DNA from: RUG11783 sp964599695
Lineage (GTDB): Bacteria; Bacillota; Clostridia; Oscillospirales; Ruminococcaceae
Assembly: GCA_964599695.1 (NCBI GenBank)
Contig: CAZRGP010000001.1
Span: 111,597 to 175,596 of the forward strand
Direction: 5' to 3'
DNA: 64,000 bases
In this document: one piece after another, positions 62,966 through 64,000 of the stretch
Layout of the letters: the number at the start of each line of letters is the position of its first letter
Position numbering within the stretch: position 1 is the stretch's first letter
Program-made: the position numbers and the translations under genes
The notes under the pieces: model-generated
The model's database searches: none
What the model was told of the DNA's origin: nothing
Seen by the model: the letters and a program-made list of their open reading frames with translations, nothing else

Positions 62966-63922
62966 ATGAAAAAAGTATTGGTTACTGTACCACTGAATGA
63001 AAAACAAAAAGAACGATTGGAAAAACTGGCTGAAAAAGGTTCCTATCAGATGATAGTCAAGGGCGTGGACTCGCTCGTTCCCGAAGATGTCGCCGATGCG
63101 AACGTTATCCTTGGACATATCCCCGCTGCCCTTGTTCCCCGGGCAGAAAAACTAGAGTGGCTCCAGATCTCCTCTGCCGGAGCAGACCGATATTTTCGGA
63201 CGGACGCGCTGCCGGAGACTGTGATCCTGACAAATGCGGTGGGTGCCTACGGGCTCGCTGTATCTGAACATATGACCGCTTTTACCTTCAGCCTCTTGCG
63301 CCGCTTTCCTCAGTACACACGCAATCAGGTGAATCACATCTGGAAGATCATGGGGAATGTGCAGGCTGTTTCCGAATCGACGATCCTTGTCATCGGCATG
63401 GGAAACATAGGAAGCATGTATGCAAAACAAATGAAAGGTGTCGGCGCATATGTCATAGGTGTTCGCCGGACGAACAAAAAGAAACCAGAATGTTTTGACG
63501 AGCAATATACGATCGATGAACTGGATCATGTCCTTCCCCGTGCAGATGTTGTCGCGATGGTCGTCCCGGGAAATGACGAGACGGCACATATTATGGATGA
63601 ACATCGCCTCTCCTTGATGAAGGATGGTGCCTACATCATCAATGTCGGAAGAGGAAGCGCCATCGACACGAATGCCCTGATTGCCGCGCTAAAATCCGGA
63701 AAACTCGCAGGTGCTGCCCTGGATGTCACCGATCCTGAGCCTCTGAATCCTCAAAACGAGTTGTGGGACATGGACAACGTGATCATCACTCCTCACGCCT
63801 CTGGAAATTACTTGCTAAAAGGAACGCTGGACCGTGTTGTGAACATTCTGATGGATAATTTTGAGCGATATGTAAATGGTAAACCTCTCCGGAATGTTGT
63901 GGATAGAAAACTGGGATATTAG
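62966..63922 (+). CDS. D-2-hydroxyacid dehydrogenase
   Basis: 318 residues of the D-isomer-specific 2-hydroxyacid dehydrogenase family. NAD-binding VIGMGNIGSMYAKQMKGVGAYVIGVRR (G-x-G-x2-G) is near residue 140; catalytic Arg lies in NVGRGSAIDTNAL, Glu in DVTDPEPLN and His in ITPHASGN. It interconverts a 2-keto acid and its D-2-hydroxy acid; substrate unknown. ATG 62966 is favoured by AAGGTGA upstream; a 23-codon extension lacks family similarity. Confidence 0.92.
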   Translation: MKKVLVTVPLNEKQKERLEKLAEKGSYQMIVKGVDSLVPEDVADANVILGHIPAALVPRAEKLEWLQISSAGADRYFRTDALPETVILTNAVGAYGLAVSEHMTAFTFSLLRRFPQYTRNQVNHIWKIMGNVQAVSESTILVIGMGNIGSMYAKQMKGVGAYVIGVRRTNKKKPECFDEQYTIDELDHVLPRADVVAMVVPGNDETAHIMDEHRLSLMKDGAYIINVGRGSAIDTNALIAALKSGKLAGAALDVTDPEPLNPQNELWDMDNVIITPHASGNYLLKGTLDRVVNILMDNFERYVNGKPLRNVVDRKLGY

Positions 63923-63949
63923 GCATTAAGTCAAAACCACTAGTAAACT

Positions 63950-64000
63950 GTACTGACCCCCATTGTTTGGACACAATGGGGGTTAAAAAATGAAAAGACT
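63950..64000 (+). mobile_element. Possible left end of an IS3-type insertion sequence with orfA start
   Basis: CTGTACTGACCCCCATTG resembles IS3/IS150-group termini. A 10-bp inverted repeat (CCCCCATTGT / ACAATGGGGG, 63957-63982) containing TTGGAC in its loop is followed by GGGGG and ATG at 63990 (MKR...), as at the start of orfA. The hairpin has no T run in either direction, so it is not a normal terminator. Only about 50 nt are visible, so the assignment is tentative. Confidence 0.35.

Noticed and set aside
63957..63982. Hairpin as terminator of the D-2-hydroxyacid dehydrogenase gene
   Set aside because: There is no T run on either side; GGTTAAAAAATG follows on the plus strand, which fits a gene start better.
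1..64000. CRISPR array, rRNA operon or prophage
   Set aside because: No regularly spaced repeats, rRNA-like stretches or phage structural genes were seen.

Overview
The window reads as a chromosomal segment of a Gram-positive, Bacillota-type bacterium, most likely a member of Clostridia. Supporting signs are the rimP–nusA–rnpM–ylxQ–infB–rbfA–nrnA–truB–ribF gene order, Soj/Spo0J-type ParA/ParB with parS sites, a lipobox on the binding protein, an LTA-synthase-like enzyme and strong GGAGG ribosome sites. The genus cannot be told from the sequence. Almost everything from 1 to 55.9 kb lies on the minus strand. The three parS sites at 55.9–56.2 kb suggest the replication origin is not far away.

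Layout. 1–5.4 kb: a LacI-type regulator and a sugar uptake/catabolism operon (TIM-barrel isomerase, ribokinase-family kinase, sugar-binding lipoprotein, and an ABC ATPase cut by the window edge), with a candidate small RNA between regulator and operon. 5.6–13.2 kb: a frameshifted AEC-family transporter, a nucleotidyltransferase, a membrane acyltransferase, an LTA-synthase-like sulfatase-fold enzyme, a HAD phosphatase and nicotinate phosphoribosyltransferase. 13.2–15.8 kb: rpsO–pnp. 16–26.2 kb: a glycosylation island with a UDP-GlcNAc 2-epimerase, several glycosyltransferases, an RgpF-like protein and an 878-residue protein joining a partial GT-A module, a GT2 domain and a GT10 fucosyltransferase. 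26.2–34.1 kb: the translation-factor operon. 34.2–52.3 kb: a large surface-polysaccharide locus making GDP-D-rhamnose (phosphomannomutase, ManC, Gmd, Rmd), with four or more glycosyltransferases, a polyprenyl-phosphate sugar transferase, a Wzx-type flippase and large membrane proteins. A relaxase/MobC mobilisation pair is embedded in it.

52.4–55.9 kb: a GPH-type sugar symporter, GAPDH and a DnaQ-like exonuclease. 55.9–59.1 kb: tRNA-Ser, parS sites, parA, parB and serS. 59.2–61.7 kb: an MBOAT acyltransferase paired with a DltD/SGNH-like protein, both apparently starting at TTG. 61.7–64 kb: tRNA-Met, tRNA-Glu, an unusual nucleosidase-family protein, a D-2-hydroxyacid dehydrogenase, and what may be the left end of an IS3-type insertion sequence.

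How the parts fit: the two glycosylation regions, the LTA-synthase-like enzyme, the acyltransferase 3 and the MBOAT/SGNH pair together point to an elaborately decorated cell surface, with a polymer containing D-rhamnose and possibly fucose-type and acyl modifications. I found no CRISPR array, rRNA gene or complete integrative element.
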